A DNA stretch of 64,000 nucleotides, taken from positions 38,890 through 102,889 of the forward strand of contig KZ111164.1 in the NCBI GenBank assembly GCA_002077045.2. Direction: 5' to 3'. Within the stretch, counting starts at the first letter, position 1. The number at the start of each line of letters is the position of its first letter. Both the position numbers and the translations under genes were made by a program. The notes below the pieces were generated by a model. The model was not told where the DNA came from. It saw only the letters and a program-made list of their open reading frames with translations, and did no database searches. Shown here piece after piece: positions 10,445 to 22,259 of this stretch. Source of the stretch: Rachicladosporium sp. CCFEE 5018. Taxonomy: Eukaryota; Ascomycota; Dothideomycetes; Cladosporiales; Cladosporiaceae.

Positions 10445-10808
10445 GGTTGGAGATCAGTGTGGGTGTGAGTCTGTTTGAACCAGCAGCAAAGATGGGTGCA
10501 CCGTGGTCGCGAGCGCATTGAAACGAGTTGATGTCCAGCCCAACGCCAGCCTCCAGAGTTTCCATTGACCAGCCAGCCCCTGCAGCCGACCCTCCCGAAC
10601 CTTCTTCTTCGACACATTGAGCCGAGTATTGAGCTTGCCGAGGCCGTGTGCCGACATATGTCGGGTGTATGTCTTTATCCACGAGATCAATAACTTCGAG
10701 AATGTGAGCCTCCAGCTTCAATCAGGCATGCATGCCTATTAGACATTGCAGCATATCACCAGAGTCAGGCTATCGTATCGATCGTTCACCAGAACCAGCA
10801 CCGCCAAG
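10445..10808. promoter_or_regulatory. Divergent promoter, small membrane protein / carboxymuconate cyclase
   Basis: 364 bp between divergent starts. An in-frame upstream extension of the cyclase begins near 10746 but is not conserved in protein style, so it is treated as 5' leader. No specific site is named. Confidence 0.45.
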
Positions 10809-11900
10809 ATGAAACACCACCTCATGATTGGGACCTGGACGCCTCCAGGAGCAATCTTCACAGTCTGCTTCGACGACTCAGACCTCTCACTCACTCTCAT
10901 CAAACGTACCGAGATCCCCAAAGATGAGCCGATTTCCTGGATGACCTTCAACCACTCCCGTTCCACGATCTATGGCGCAGGCATGAAGAAATGGAACTCC
11001 TTCGCCGTCCCTTCGCCCGCAGAGATTACGCACCAGGTCTCGCACCCCATGGGCGGCGACCCGAAAGCCAACGACGCAGATACGAAGACACGAGCCATCT
11101 TCGTCTTAGCGGCCAAGAAGCCGCCATATCGTGTCTACGGCAACCCATTCTACGATCGCGCTGGCTTCGGGAACGTGTTCTCCACGGACGCTGAAACTGG
11201 AGCACTGGAGGAGAATGTACAGAACTACGAGTACCTACCTACCTCAGCAATCCACGGCATGGTCTTTGATGCCGCAGAGGGGTACCTCTACAGTGCCGAT
11301 ATGTGGGCTAATAAAGTCTGGTGTCATTCCAAGAACGTTGAGACAGGGCACTTGACACTTGTTGGATCCGTCGATGCACCTGCTGCAAATGATCATCCGA
11401 GATGGGTTGAGATCGCGCCGAGCGGGAAGCTCCTGTATGCTTTGATGGAGGGAGGCAATCGACTGTGCGTGTACAGCATCGATCCCGAAACCAGAATGCC
11501 CAGCTACACAGGCAAAGAATATCCTCTCGTACCGCCAGGCATGATGGAGTCGTTTCCCAAGATGTTTCGATCCGACGTAGTCTTCACTTCGAAGTCGGGA
11601 AAGTATCTGTTCGCTACATCGAGGTCGAATTCGCCATCTCTGACGGGATACATCGCTGCTTTCTCGCTCTCGGCAGATGGTGACATTGAGCGGCAGATCT
11701 GTCTGAATCCGACGCCAACAAGTGGCGGGCATAGTAATGCAGTCAGTCCCTGCTCGTGGTCTGATGAGTGGCTCGCGCTATGCGACGACGAGAGAGGCTT
11801 CGTAGAGATATACCGATGGAAGGACGAGTTCCTAGGGCGCGTAGCTCATCTCGACATCAACGAACCTGGCTTCGGCATGAACGCTATCTGGTACGATTGA
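10809..11900 (+). CDS. 3-carboxy-cis,cis-muconate cyclase, copy 1
   Basis: Seven-bladed beta-propeller lactonizing enzyme of 363 residues in the eukaryotic protocatechuate branch of the beta-ketoadipate pathway. It converts 3-carboxy-cis,cis-muconate to 3-carboxymuconolactone during aromatic catabolism. The sequence closely follows the Neurospora-type fungal enzyme: HHLMIGTWTPPGAIFTV at the N-terminus, TRAIFVLAAKKPPY, NVQNYEY, SAIHGMVFD, SVDAPAANDHPRWVEIAPSG, LSPTPTSGGHSNAVSPC-like NPTPTSGGHSNAVSPC, and the ending EPGFGMNAIWYD. The start at 10809 (MKHHLMIG) is chosen because it matches the family start; the open frame upstream is leader. No intron. It converges on PCH2 (124 bp between stops). 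The neighbours are not other catabolic genes, so there is no pathway cluster here. Confidence 0.92.
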   Translation: MKHHLMIGTWTPPGAIFTVCFDDSDLSLTLIKRTEIPKDEPISWMTFNHSRSTIYGAGMKKWNSFAVPSPAEITHQVSHPMGGDPKANDADTKTRAIFVLAAKKPPYRVYGNPFYDRAGFGNVFSTDAETGALEENVQNYEYLPTSAIHGMVFDAAEGYLYSADMWANKVWCHSKNVETGHLTLVGSVDAPAANDHPRWVEIAPSGKLLYALMEGGNRLCVYSIDPETRMPSYTGKEYPLVPPGMMESFPKMFRSDVVFTSKSGKYLFATSRSNSPSLTGYIAAFSLSADGDIERQICLNPTPTSGGHSNAVSPCSWSDEWLALCDDERGFVEIYRWKDEFLGRVAHLDINEPGFGMNAIWYD

Positions 11901-12024
11901 GGCATTGTAAGCTTCGACAGCGATCTCTCCTGCACCAGACCCACTGTTGGCTACAGGCATCCACCGGGGTAGTCGGCGTGCTTGACTCAGAATCCACCCA
12001 AGCCTCTTTCGACGGTCATCAATG

Positions 12025-13380
12025 CTAGGCTCTGCTCAGCACCTCCTGCTCTACAGCGTTCTCCAAAGCTGCCACAGCATTGTCGAGCGTCTGAGCCACA
12101 CCCCAGGTGTACGTCGCGAGTCCGAGAACTGGTAGCCGTCGAAGCGTCCTGCCACTCATCGCCAGTCTAGCACACTTGTCTGACATTTTCCACAAGCGGA
12201 AGCCAGCGGAGTCTGGCGAGTCGTGCAAGGTCATGTGGGTAGTGGCTAAAGTGGGCACATCATCATTCGCAGTGACGAGCTGGCTATGGACGAGCTCATT
12301 GAGGCAGGAGCGGAAGATGTTGTAGATTGCCGAGCTGGAGGGACTGGGGATGTATTGTTTGATGTCGACGCGGTCGAGGAAGGCTGGGTCCTGGACGCGA
12401 CGTCAGTGCTACTCGTCAGTGGGTTAGGGACGAGCTTACGATTGCCTCCATCATGTTGCTTGTACACAAAGTGATGACGTTCGGCAGATGACAGAGCCGA
12501 TCGAGCGCGGTGAGCAGTTGGTTGGTAGCCTGGACATCTAATCAGCACTGTTCGCGTAGCGACTTGCATGATATGCAATCACACGAAGCCCATCATGACA
12601 CTCCCCACCACCACTAGCCAGCTTTCTCGACCCAGCGATCGTCTCAACCTCATCAATGACCACAACAATCAACTTCTTCCCATCCCTCGCTCTCTCCATA
12701 ACACCATCGAACGTACTCTCGATCAACTTCCCACTCTCGCCAAAATACTTGCTCAACATGGCATTAGCATTGATCTCGACCAGATCGGCAGCAGCGAACG
12801 ATTCGCCGAGCCTAACGGCCAGCTTCTGGGCCAGAGCTCTGCAAAGTGTGCTCTTGCCGCTGCCTGGTGGACCGTGAAGAAGGCAGAGACGGTTCCAATT
12901 GAACGTCGCGAGATTAAGACCAGGTTGGCCCATCATATCTACCATGCGGACGAGATAGCGGAGGAGGCGAGCTGGGAGCGCGTCGTCAAAGACAAGCGAA
13001 TCCCATTCGTCGGTGAGGAGAGCGTTGGGAAGAGCTAAGGTGCGGGCTTGTGAGGAGTGCTCGTCTTGCTTGACACAGCGGCGGTCACCGGTATCATCTG
13101 GCTGTCGAAGATGATAAGTTTGCACATCTAGCTGTACATCTTCAACGTCGATCCAATTCGATAACTGCAGCGGACCAGTAAAGTCAGCTATCTGGACTCT
13201 GACGACGATTTTGTCGTGCTTCAGCCGAGTCTCATGCTTGAGCTTCGAGCCGATCTCGACAGCCTTGTACATCTGCTCTACCCAAGTCGCCACCTCCGCT
13301 CTGACAGCAGTCTGGGTGTTCGCAGGCGTCGCGGATCTGAGCTGGACTTCAATGTGAAGGGTGGGACTGATGAGCGCCAT
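12025..13380 (-). CDS. PCH2: Pachytene checkpoint protein 2 / TRIP13 AAA+ ATPase, copy 1
   Basis: AAA+ remodeler of HORMA-domain proteins (meiotic axis and spindle-checkpoint factors). Exon 1 is 12583-13380. It has an N-terminal substrate domain, then EWDSLVFDDALPARLLRYLVRMVDM, Walker A GPPGSGKST, ALAQKLAVRL, SKYFGESGKLI (pore-side motif), Walker B LIVVVIDEVETIAGSR. An intron at 12530-12582 leads to ATNQLLTALDRL...ITLCTSNMMEAI, and a second intron of about 52 bp leads to DPAFLDRVDIKQYIPSPS, sensor 2 and the stop at VLSRA. These are the standard Pch2/TRIP13 motifs in order. The C-terminal third is less conserved. The copy at 24348-25703 is intact and similar. Both splice junctions keep the frame. 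Confidence 0.9.
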
Positions 13381-13702
13381 GACCTGTGATGATCGACTAT
13401 CCTGTTCTCAGGGTGTAAGGAGACTGAATGGGTGAAGTAAGAGTGCAGTCGTACATCGAGACGCGATGGGTGCCTGGCGACGCTTTGATGAGGCGAGGAA
13501 GGAACACCCAGCCTCCCAGTAAGCTTATTTTGACCTCATGTACACCAACATGAAGCATACCTACGATGGCGACACGTGCGGACATGCTCAACGACGCGAA
13601 GGTACCACAATAGTACGGAGGTGGGGTGAAGCTGTACTCACTATAGACGCCGATGGGCCCACACTTCGCTGTGCACTCCACCCGAAAGGCCCCCGATTGC
13701 TC
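13381..13702. other. Intergenic, PCH2 upstream / EAF1 3' end
   Basis: 322 bp between the PCH2 start and the EAF1 stop, same strand. A 94-codon open frame on the minus strand has no recognisable motif and looks like PCH2 leader. Nothing else seen. Confidence 0.45.
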
Positions 13703-16700
13703 TCACCGCGCAGCATTAGCCTGCATTGTCCTCGGACTTCCCTGCAATCCTCCCGCCAAAGCTCCAGGACTCTGCATCATACCCGGCGTATTACTCCTGC
13801 TCGACGGTCTGGCAGTCATGCTCGGCACATTGTTGACGCCTTGATACTGCACAGCTGGGCTGACAGGGTTGACGTTCGGACTCGCGTGCGCGACGACAGG
13901 ACTGTTGGCCAGCTGTGCATGTGGCGTGTTGGGTGACTGCTGCATGCGCATCTGCTGCATCTGGCGCTGCCTCATCATCTGAGCGTAGGAGTGTTGTGGA
14001 CTTTGAGCGGAGCCGTTGACCTGTGATGATGCGTCGCCAGTGCCGTAGCCGTTCACTCCGTTCGCCATGCTTGGGTTGCTAGGGTAGACTTGCTGGTTCT
14101 GACCATACGCTTGCATGTTGGCTGTAGCGGACGGTACGCCGTTCGACAACCCGGCTGCGGCGTTCATAGCGCTCTGCCTAACTTGACTCGAGGACTGAGA
14201 TTGATGCTTCAATTGCTCCGTCGCAAAGTTGGTCAACTCGGCCTCGGTCATGTTAGGGTACCGAGCGCGGAGCTGATTCTTGATAGCAATGACAGCAGGT
14301 ACATGGCCAGAAGAGAGCTGGCCCGAATTGCCTTGAGGCGTAGGTGGTGGTGGCATGTTTGGCGACGCAGACATGTGCTGTTGACCATTCATCTGCGTGC
14401 TCTGTGCGTGGTTGCCCTGCATAGAGCCTTGGTGCTGGACAGGCATCTGCGCTTGCTGTTGATGGCTTTGTGTCTGTGCCTGGAAAGCAGCCAAGAGCGC
14501 CTGATTACTGGCGATCTGCTGCTGAGTCGTCATGCTGCCGGTGTTGGCGACGGGACTGATCATGCTTGCGTTCGGCATAGGGAATTGCTGCCCTCCGTAC
14601 TGACTCTGTCGTGACTGCGCAGACGCTTGTGCCATGCGCTGCATTTCAGCAGACTGTGTCATCGGCACAGCTGATCGCATATGCGCTTGTGGGATGCCTT
14701 GTGTGTTGACACCAGGGACTGCGAGATGTCTGTTGCGAGTCGGTGCCGGTAAGCCTTGCCTCTGCTGCTGTGGGGCCTGGCCGTTGACAGTTGGATGCTG
14801 CTGCCCGTTCGCCGACATCTGTGCCTGGCCGGCGGTTCCAGGTCGAGGCACGTTAGGTGCGCCATTGACTTGACCTGGCTGGCCAGCTCGGGTCATCTGC
14901 AATGATCGTTGTTGCTGTTCGAGCATCTTCAGGCGATGTTGACGTTGCATCTCCGCAAGCTGTAGATCACGCTCATAGCGCTTCTTACTAAACTCTTGGG
15001 GAGTCAGCATCGGGGCTCGTGGTTGTTGGGACGTCTCAGCTTGCTGCGTAGACTTGCGCTGGGCTGCGGCACGGGCGGCTAATATATGGTCAGTATGTGT
15101 TGCTAGAATCTTCACGATGTTGGACGGCACTTACATTCGGCCTTCTTGTACTCCGCCATTTCACGCTTCTTGGCCAGCTTCCGCATCGCATCCACAGTCC
15201 ACAAGTGTCGTGTACTCTTACGCTTCTCGACTCTTGATGGCAGAGTCCGACGCCGCATAGGCATATGCTGCTGCGCTGCAGTGACACCGCTTTGTTGCTG
15301 CGCTTGTTGGATCGCAGCAACCTGCGCGTTGTAGCGTCTCTCCACAGCTTGCTGACTCTGTTCCAAGCGCTGAAACCAGGTCTTGAAGTAGACTGTCTTG
15401 CGCATCTCAGCAGGTAATGTCTCCAGCTCCACCCAACGCTCAAAGCATTCCCATGGCGTACGTCGCTCCATACCACTCTTGAATCGTGAAGGTAGCGCCA
15501 TCTCGGCTGAGATGAGTGACCAATTGAATGAGTAGTCTTTGGCCAGCTTTCGCAGCTTCTGGTCGTCCTCCCACACCCATTGCGAGCCGTTGCGGAACTC
15601 GTAGAATGGCGTGCTAGGCATCTGAAACTCTGAAGGCGGCCTGAAGACATTGTTGGCGTGTAGTCTGTCGCGGATATGCTTGTTATCAGGATGAAACAGT
15701 GCAATCTCAGAGTCATCAGGCTGCATGTTCTGCTCATCTCGTCGACGCTTGTATGTCGGCTGGGCGTCTTCTGTCTCCGCTTCATCTTCATAGTCGTATC
15801 GACTTCGCTTGCGGGACGGTTGCTGTTGCTTCGGCAGGATCTTACCACTGACGAACTTCGATACCTGGGTCATTCTAGACTTCGAATGTTGTGGCAACGT
15901 TTCAGGCACCCAGACAGGCACATCTGCCAAGGCTTTGCGAAGCGTGCCAGATGTTTGCAGCTGATGAACGTGGTCTGCGAGCTCGGGCGCCACGACAAGT
16001 CTAGTCGGCAGCGTGGCACCGAGCACTGGTGTCCTGGGCATACTGTCGTCCTCCGGAGCGGACTCACCAGCAGCCTCCAATTCGGGCACGGCGTCGTCTT
16101 CGATGTCGACGTCGCTCGTGCGTCTGCCCTTGACTTTGACACGCATGCCCATGCGCTCGTCAGCATCGGCAGCCACGTAGTCAGCACACCGGCGAGCCAG
16201 CCAGGCACAAACGCTTTTCTTCATCTTGCGCTCGGCGCGAAAGTCCTTACCCATCCAGCGCATCTCCGCCATCAGGTGATCTTGGTGGGTCACGGGTGCT
16301 GGCGGCTCCTTGCACTTCTCCATCTGTCGCAATGGCCACTTGTTCGCGTTCTGGAGCTGATAGATCCTTCGTAGCATGCGGAAGTCCATGCGCTCGTGTG
16401 TCGCGGTGAAGTAGTCTTCAGTCGACAACGTCTTGGTCGCAGATTTGATAAGATCGGGCAACGGCTGTGTGTTGATGTTCGCAGATTCATGGGCCTGTAT
16501 GCGGAAAAGTGGCTCAAGATAGTCTCGTTCGGGGTCTTCTGCTGCACCCTTTAATGAAGCAAGCTCGCCTAGGGCAGCGATGCTTGCGTGTGGGCTCAGA
16601 TCATACTCTGGCCGGCGGGTCCGCGGTGGTGTAACGTACTCTTGCATACGTACCACTCGTCCATCGCGCCGCGTGCTCTTCGGAGATACAGGCTCGATAG

Positions 16701-17842
16701 AAGACTGTCGCCTGCGAGGCTCAAGCGATGGAGTACCATTGACGCCTTCTGTTGCGCGCTTCGGAGGTTGAATGGCCAGATCAGAGGGCGTGGCTGAGAC
16801 TTTGTCGCGGCTCCCGGTTGAGGTTTCGCGTTGTCGATCAGCTTCCTCACGAGACGATGTTGCCCGTCGGGGGACAACAGTAATACTGTCTTCCTCTGAC
16901 TCAGGTTCGTCCTGTCGTAGGTCTTCGAGTTGACGAGAGACCGTAGCCTTCGCTGCCTTGAGACGATCGGTCTGCATGTCCGCGACAACCTGTGCCTCTG
17001 TCTCACGGCCCGGACCATTCGTCGACGGCTCCGGACCTTCCCGATCATCCCGAGCTGCTTGCTCCTCTGCCTCGCGAGCAGCAGCTTCACGTTCCTCCCA
17101 GCGTAGCTGATCGTCAGGCGTTGAGATGTCGCCTAGTGCTTCCTTGCGAGCTTGCTCCTTCATTGCTGCAAGGTTCCTGTCGTGCTCGGCTTTGACACGT
17201 CGCTCGTCTGGTGTGGGCCTTAGATCCTTAGGCACATCGACAGCAGCCGGCTCCGAGTCCGGTGAGGTATCTGGTGAGTCCTGTGGGAGCATCGGAGTAG
17301 CGGCCGAATGAGCACCAACGGTTGAGGACGGTGATGAAGCCAGGTCACCCTGCACCTGGAGGTGAGACGTATGCTCAGCATCAGTGTTGGCCTTCAGATG
17401 CGTCGCTTCACTTCTCTCACGTAGTCGCGCTTCCTGAACTGCTTCTGACGGGAGATGCACTGTCTTGGCATGCGGGTGAGCATCAGTCTCAAGATGAAGC
17501 CTCTCTCGGGTAGCTTGAGTGAAGTTTGCTTCATCCTCCGGCGCAGGTGGCGCAAGCTCAGCAGGCGGCGCAGAGCCTGGGGAGCGGCGAGTGACGGGCA
17601 ATGATGGTGACTTCGAAGCGATCCGAGTGCGCTTCTCGGCGGATGCAAGCAGATCGATCGGCCGCTGCGTAGTCGCTGCCGCCATAGTGCTCGCGGCGGA
17701 TGCGGGAGTGAAAGGCTTGATCACGGAGGCAAGTGGTCCAGGGATCGTGCTCTCTGTAGTCTCACTTTCAGGCTCAGTCGTAAGCACAGGCTGCTCTTCA
17801 AGTGTCTTCGTGGATGTGACAGAGACATCTTGCGGTATGACT
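13703..17842 (-). CDS. EAF1: Eaf1/Vid21, NuA4 acetyltransferase scaffold, copy 1 (N-terminus cut by gap)
   Basis: Platform subunit that assembles the NuA4 histone H4/H2A acetyltransferase complex in the nucleus. Two exons, 15135-17842 and 13703-15078, with the intron at 15079-15134 (GTAAGT donor, CTGAC branch, TTAG acceptor). The N-terminal half is acidic, disordered and Glu/Ala-rich. An HSA domain follows (PPAPVTHQDHLMAEMRWMGKDF, RKMKKSVCAWLARRCADYV), then a basic segment, then a SANT/Myb domain (WVWEDDQKLRKLAKDYSFNW, ALPSRFKSGMERRTPWECFE). The C-terminal exon is Gln/Met/Asn-rich (MRQRQMQQMRMQQSPNTP). The HSA-then-SANT order is diagnostic. The 5' end runs into the N gap; the missing start is seen at 30777-30779. 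From 15003 to 17842 it is identical to copy 2. Confidence 0.9.
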
Positions 17843-17942
17843 NNNNNNNNNNNNNNNNNNNNNNNNNNNNNNNNNNNNNNNNNNNNNNNNNNNNNNNNNN
17901 NNNNNNNNNNNNNNNNNNNNNNNNNNNNNNNNNNNNNNNNNN
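17843..17942. other. Assembly gap 1, 100 N
   Basis: Exactly 100 N, a conventional scaffold placeholder. It joins the middle of EAF1 to the middle of a second ornithine decarboxylase, so sequence on either side is not expected to be adjacent in the genome. Confidence 0.98.
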
Positions 17943-18613
17943 ACGCCTGCGATGTCCAGGTCTAGCTCTCGAGCAAGTGCAAGCAGCTCAGGCACACTGT
18001 CCATGCTAGCGCCAAACTTCTGACTCAGGCGACAGAGACTGGCCGAGTCGTCCGTCAAGATCCTGAGGTACAGCTCAGCCTGCGGACAGATCGCCTTGAT
18101 CTTGTACAGCTCATCAGTATTGTCGAAGGTCATCTGCTTGACACCCTGTTGAGCTGTGTAGCGCAGGTAGCTCTTGGTCTTGCACGGCTGCGCGTAGATG
18201 ATGCGGGACGGCTCAACGCCCGCCTGCAAGACCTGCTCGATCTCCGTCTTGCTCGCACAGTCGAAGCCAGATCCAAGTGCCGCTAGCAGCTTGATGATGA
18301 CAGGATCCGGGTTGCACTTTACAGCGTAGTGCGGCGTGACGCGGCCGAGATGCTTCTTCCAGCGCATGTGCTGGCGGTAGACTTCTCCCATATCCGCCAC
18401 AAAGAAGGCATCCTCCTCTCCCGCCTCACAGGTGTCTGTATCGATTGCATGCACACGCTTCTGCAGCGCTGCGCCAATCATCTCCTTCGCCACATCTGTC
18501 CCATCGAGACCCTCAACTGCTGGCACTGCAAAGCCATGGCCTCCTTTCACGTGATTATTGGTCACTGACAGATACGCATTGTCATTGTTGTAGTCGATGG
18601 CGCTAGGTGCCAT
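17943..18613 (-). CDS. SPE1: Ornithine decarboxylase, copy 2 (C-terminus cut by gap)
   Basis: N-terminal 223 residues of a second ornithine decarboxylase, from MAPSAIDYNN (ATG 18611-18613) to ELDLDIAG, where the gap begins. It contains the PLP lysine motif PHYAVKCNPDP, but the HVGSG loop, EPGRYY and the catalytic cysteine are lost in the gap. Compared with copy 1 it has a few substitutions, such as ERLNGTN to EGLDGTD, RVRAID to RVHAID, TCVAGEE to TCEAGEE and YSAQQ to YTAQQ, and no frameshift. It is an assembly truncation and not evidence of a pseudogene. Confidence 0.9.
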
Positions 18614-19939
18614 TCCCTTGCAAGAGAACAGACTGAGTATTGGAAGTAATTTCAAGTGTCCCGACTGGTCTTAGGGAGGTTTGAAGGGAGCGAAGCCCGA
18701 CGCGATCAAACTTGGGCGAGGCCTCGCAGAGTCTTCCCCGTTCAAGGGAAGAGCCCCAAGGAAGCGCTGATGCGGCAGCTCAGGGATTGAAGGTGACGGG
18801 GATGGGTTGGATTGCGGGTCAAGCAGCAAAGATTCGAGGTCCTGTGAAGGAATGGTGGTGGTGTTTGGGTGGCAGCTTCCTGTCGAGGCTGCCCGATGTC
18901 GTTGTGATGAGGTTGCAATGCGTTCACTTGTTTTGTGAACAGCGTTCGGGTGGATGTGGCGAGGATGAGTGTATGTTGAGTAAATCTTCTGTGGGACTCG
19001 GCATGTCAAGAATTCCCTCGTGCATGTGCGCGAGCCTCAGGCAAAATTTCGCGTTGTGTAGGCAATGACGTGGAAGGGACATACACACATTCTGCACGCA
19101 TGCTCTTGACAGCTCACCGCCGAAAATATGTAGGTGATTCCTGATCGAGAACCGTGCTACCACTTGTCAGCGGCCGGGGGTCCGTCAGCGGCCGGGAAAG
19201 CACAACCCGAGTCTCGAGCCCATACATTGTAGCGCATGAGAAGAGATTTACGGTCCTACGGTGCACTAGCGACTTACCAGCTCTGCTCGTGTTCTGAGCG
19301 TGCCCGATCAGACGTCAGCACAGCGGCCATGTTCAAGATCATCATCCACGCCTGTACAGCCGTTGAGTTCGCGCTCGACGCTGGCGTGGCTGGCTAGATC
19401 GCCATGGACAAAACGCCATTCTTGGGCTGCAGTTCGCGGCTGTGTCCAATGTCGAATCACATCAAGGCTTTGCTGCTCACGCCACGTTCTTCATACATGT
19501 TACGCGGGGCCGCAGTCACTTCTATCTCATGAGAGCAATGATGGAGCCGCTCAAGTGTTCAGCAGCTTGACTCAATGGCTTCTCATCACTGTCATGAGCG
19601 CCTGCTCAATACTACAATACGCGCGCATTTGCCCTCCACTGGTTCACGAAGTCGACATACTGGCATACTCGGGTGGTCCGACCAGGCATGATGCGCTGAT
19701 GCCGATGTATGTCGCCCGGGTGGTATCAGTGAGGCCGCGATTGGTCTGCACACAGACAGGTATGCTTGATGTATCTCATGATGGCCTGACAGAAGCTATT
19801 TACATTCCACTTCTCGAACTGTGGCTGGCGCGCTGCTACGAAATGCATCTGACACAGGAGCACCTTTCCTATAACAGGATTGCCAGTCGACCACGTTTCT
19901 TCTCCACCTTCGCAGTTCCAAATCAGCTGAAACCAAATC
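18614..19939. promoter_or_regulatory. Divergent intergenic region, ODC / AA7 oxidase (copy 2)
   Basis: Counterpart of 6254-7560 with near-coding levels of similarity along its length. One clear difference is a short duplication at 19166-19196. No gene is called inside. Confidence 0.5.
19166..19196. repeat. Short direct repeat, copy-2 specific
   Basis: The 13-mer GTCAGCGGCCGGG occurs twice (19166-19178 and 19184-19196) with a 5-nt spacer. Copy 1 has it once (near 6807), so this is an 18-nt tandem insertion in one homeolog. Confidence 0.8.
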
Positions 19940-21489
19940 ATGGGTAGCATCTCCGGTCTGAGCGACCAGGAGCGAACCGTACGAAGCCTTGTCCAAAATG
20001 CTCTAGGCTCCGATGATACGCTGTACGCGTTTCCCGATGAGCCATTCTACCAATTCGACCACGTCAAGCTCTACAACCTTGACATCCGTACCCGGCCAGA
20101 TGCCGTCACGTACCCGAAAACACCGCAGCAGGTCGCCGCAATCGTGGGAGCAGCTGCAAAGGCAGGCCTTGCCGTCCAGGCGAAGTCTGGCGGGCACAGC
20201 TATTGCAATTTCTCCTCTCCAGATCACGGCATTGTCGTCGATCTGAGGAACATGAAGAAGTTTTCCATGAACACGGAGACGTGGCGCGCTACGGTGGGTG
20301 GCGGAATGCTGTTGGGCGAATTAGACGAGTCTTTGTATAGTCCCCATAAGCGGGCAGTGGCTCATGGTGAGTGTGTCTAGTCGTCGGCTGAACATGGGAC
20401 TGATGTCGTGCACGAAAGGTGTTTGTCCACAGGTCGGTTTGGGAGGACACGCCACAATCGGTGGGTTGGGTCCGAGTTCTCGTCTCTTCGGAATGGCTCT
20501 CGGATCACGTAGAGGAGGTAGAGGTAGTCACAGCGGATGGCCAGATCCTGCGAGCCTCCGAGACTCAGCACAAAGATCTCTTCTGGGCGCTCAAAGGCGC
20601 CGGTGCGTCGTTCGGCATCATTACCGAGTTCGTCCTTCGCACTGAAGAGGCCCCCGAGGAGACTGTCCAATACAAATACTCATTCACCTCTGGCTCTTGG
20701 ACCAAGATGGCGGATGTCTTCAAGACCTGGCAGAGGTTTATCGCCGATCCCGACCTGACGTGGCGCTTCGCGACGACAGCGACCATCACGACCCTTGGCC
20801 TCTCCATCAGCGGGACATTCTATGGATCCGAGCTGGAATTCGAACAGCTGTCTCTGAAGCCGGACTTCCCGCTTCGCGAGACCGGCTCCAAGACCACAGT
20901 GCGTCAGAACTGGCTCGACGTGCTTACTCATGAAGCAGAACAGGTCGCATTGAAGCTCGGAGGAGGCATACCAGCGCATGCATACACCAAGACACTGACC
21001 TTCAACGGCAGCAAGAACAACCTTCTCGATGACCCCGGAGTCGACAAGCTCTTCTCCTACATCGAGCATGCCGACAAAGGCACGTTGATCTGGTTCCTGA
21101 TCTTCGATCTTGCTGGTGGAAAGACAAACACCGTGCCCATGGAAGCGACAGCGTACGCACATAGAGATGCGCTATACTACCTGCAGTCCTATGCAATCAG
21201 CGACAAGCTTATCAGTGGCGTCTCGGAGACCACGAAACAGTTCCTTGCTGGCGTGAACGACGTGATCGTCAATCACATGATGGCCGATGGCACGGATTAC
21301 GGTGCGTATCCGGGATATGTGGATCTTGAGCTGGGAGCGGAGGCGCAGAAGTTGTACTGGCGGGACAATTTAGAGGAGCTGGAGCGGATCAAGACGATAT
21401 ATGACCCCGGGAAGGTGTTTCGGAACCCGCAGAGTGTGCGGCCGACGGTGGCGCGAAGCAGGATTGCTACGAATGATGTAAAGTTTTGA
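19940..21489 (+). pseudogene. AA7 family FAD-linked oxidase, copy 2, frameshifted
   Basis: Second copy of the gene at 7561-9115. Exon 1 is 19940-20366 (MGSISGLSDQERTV; KSGGHSYCN intact) and the intron is 20367-20418, with the same splice sites as copy 1. Exon 2 begins VCPQVGLGGHATIGG, but a one-base G insertion at 20502/20503 (GGCTCTCGGATCACG against GGCTCTCGATCACG) shifts the frame after LFGMAL. The rest, from DHVEEVEVVTADG to the BBE end and the stop at 21489, is open in the +1 frame and well conserved. A 6-nt in-frame deletion also changes ADRGYTDYG to ADGTDYG. Because the downstream frame is otherwise intact, the break is either recent or a base-call error. If real, the enzyme would be truncated just after the flavin-binding cysteine. 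Confidence 0.8.
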
Positions 21490-22259
21490 AATGGGATCGC
21501 TTGCGGCGAATGTCGTGCTCTTCTATCAGACTGTACCACTTGGCTGCCTATGAGATCATGAAAGGAGGATACTAGCGTACTGATAGTAACAGTCTGTTCA
21601 TATTGACGCTCATGCACAGAGCGCGCTCATGGGTCCGACAGCTCCATGTTTAATCGTTCGTGCTTTGACAGTTCTGTATTCCGCATAGACGTGGACCTAT
21701 GCGCTGGCGTTTGCTCTGGGAGGTATATGTCTGCCACGTGCCGATTGTGATCCTTGCATGTGCTTCGTACCGAGCTCTCATGCGTCAATGAAATGCGCGT
21801 AGTGCTCAGCGTCTGTGAAGTGTCACTCCTGCGACGACCGATGATGTACATTCGAACTTGCTCGGATGTCTGACCGCATCTGAGACTCTGATGAAAGTGC
21901 CTGACCCCACCCAAATGCGTGGGAGAACGACCGGATGTGCCATAGGCGGAGGACGAGATGCGAACGATTCACCAGTAGTCGTCGCATCATGAAGGCTTCT
22001 GTCCCGTAGGCGGTATGGGGTAAATGCGATCCAACGCGAAGCGAAAATGTCTGAAGAAGCCGTTGTGGTCGTGACCCAAGTCCTGTCCTTCAGTCTCCTC
22101 CTGTCCACTTGATAAGTCAGGTTGAGTCAGATGTCCCAGATGCTTCACTTGTTTAACTTTTAAACCCATGTATTGCACTGTAACGCCCAGGGCATCTGCT
22201 GCTGCGTTGCAGTGGCGCCCACGTGGCGTGGTATCACCCACTGCTAACCTCTGTCCCTC
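21490..22259. other. Intergenic, convergent (copy 2)
   Basis: 770 bp, counterpart of 9116-9931 but heavily diverged with indels. No gene or repeat recognised. Confidence 0.5.

Noticed and set aside
10809..11900. Aromatic-catabolism gene cluster around carboxymuconate cyclase
   Set aside because: Neighbours are PCH2, a small membrane protein and an AA7 oxidase; no other beta-ketoadipate pathway gene is present.
14400..14600. CAG/CAA-type microsatellite in the EAF1 C-terminal exon
   Set aside because: It is an ordinary Gln-rich transcription-protein tail with mixed codons, not a pure tandem repeat array.
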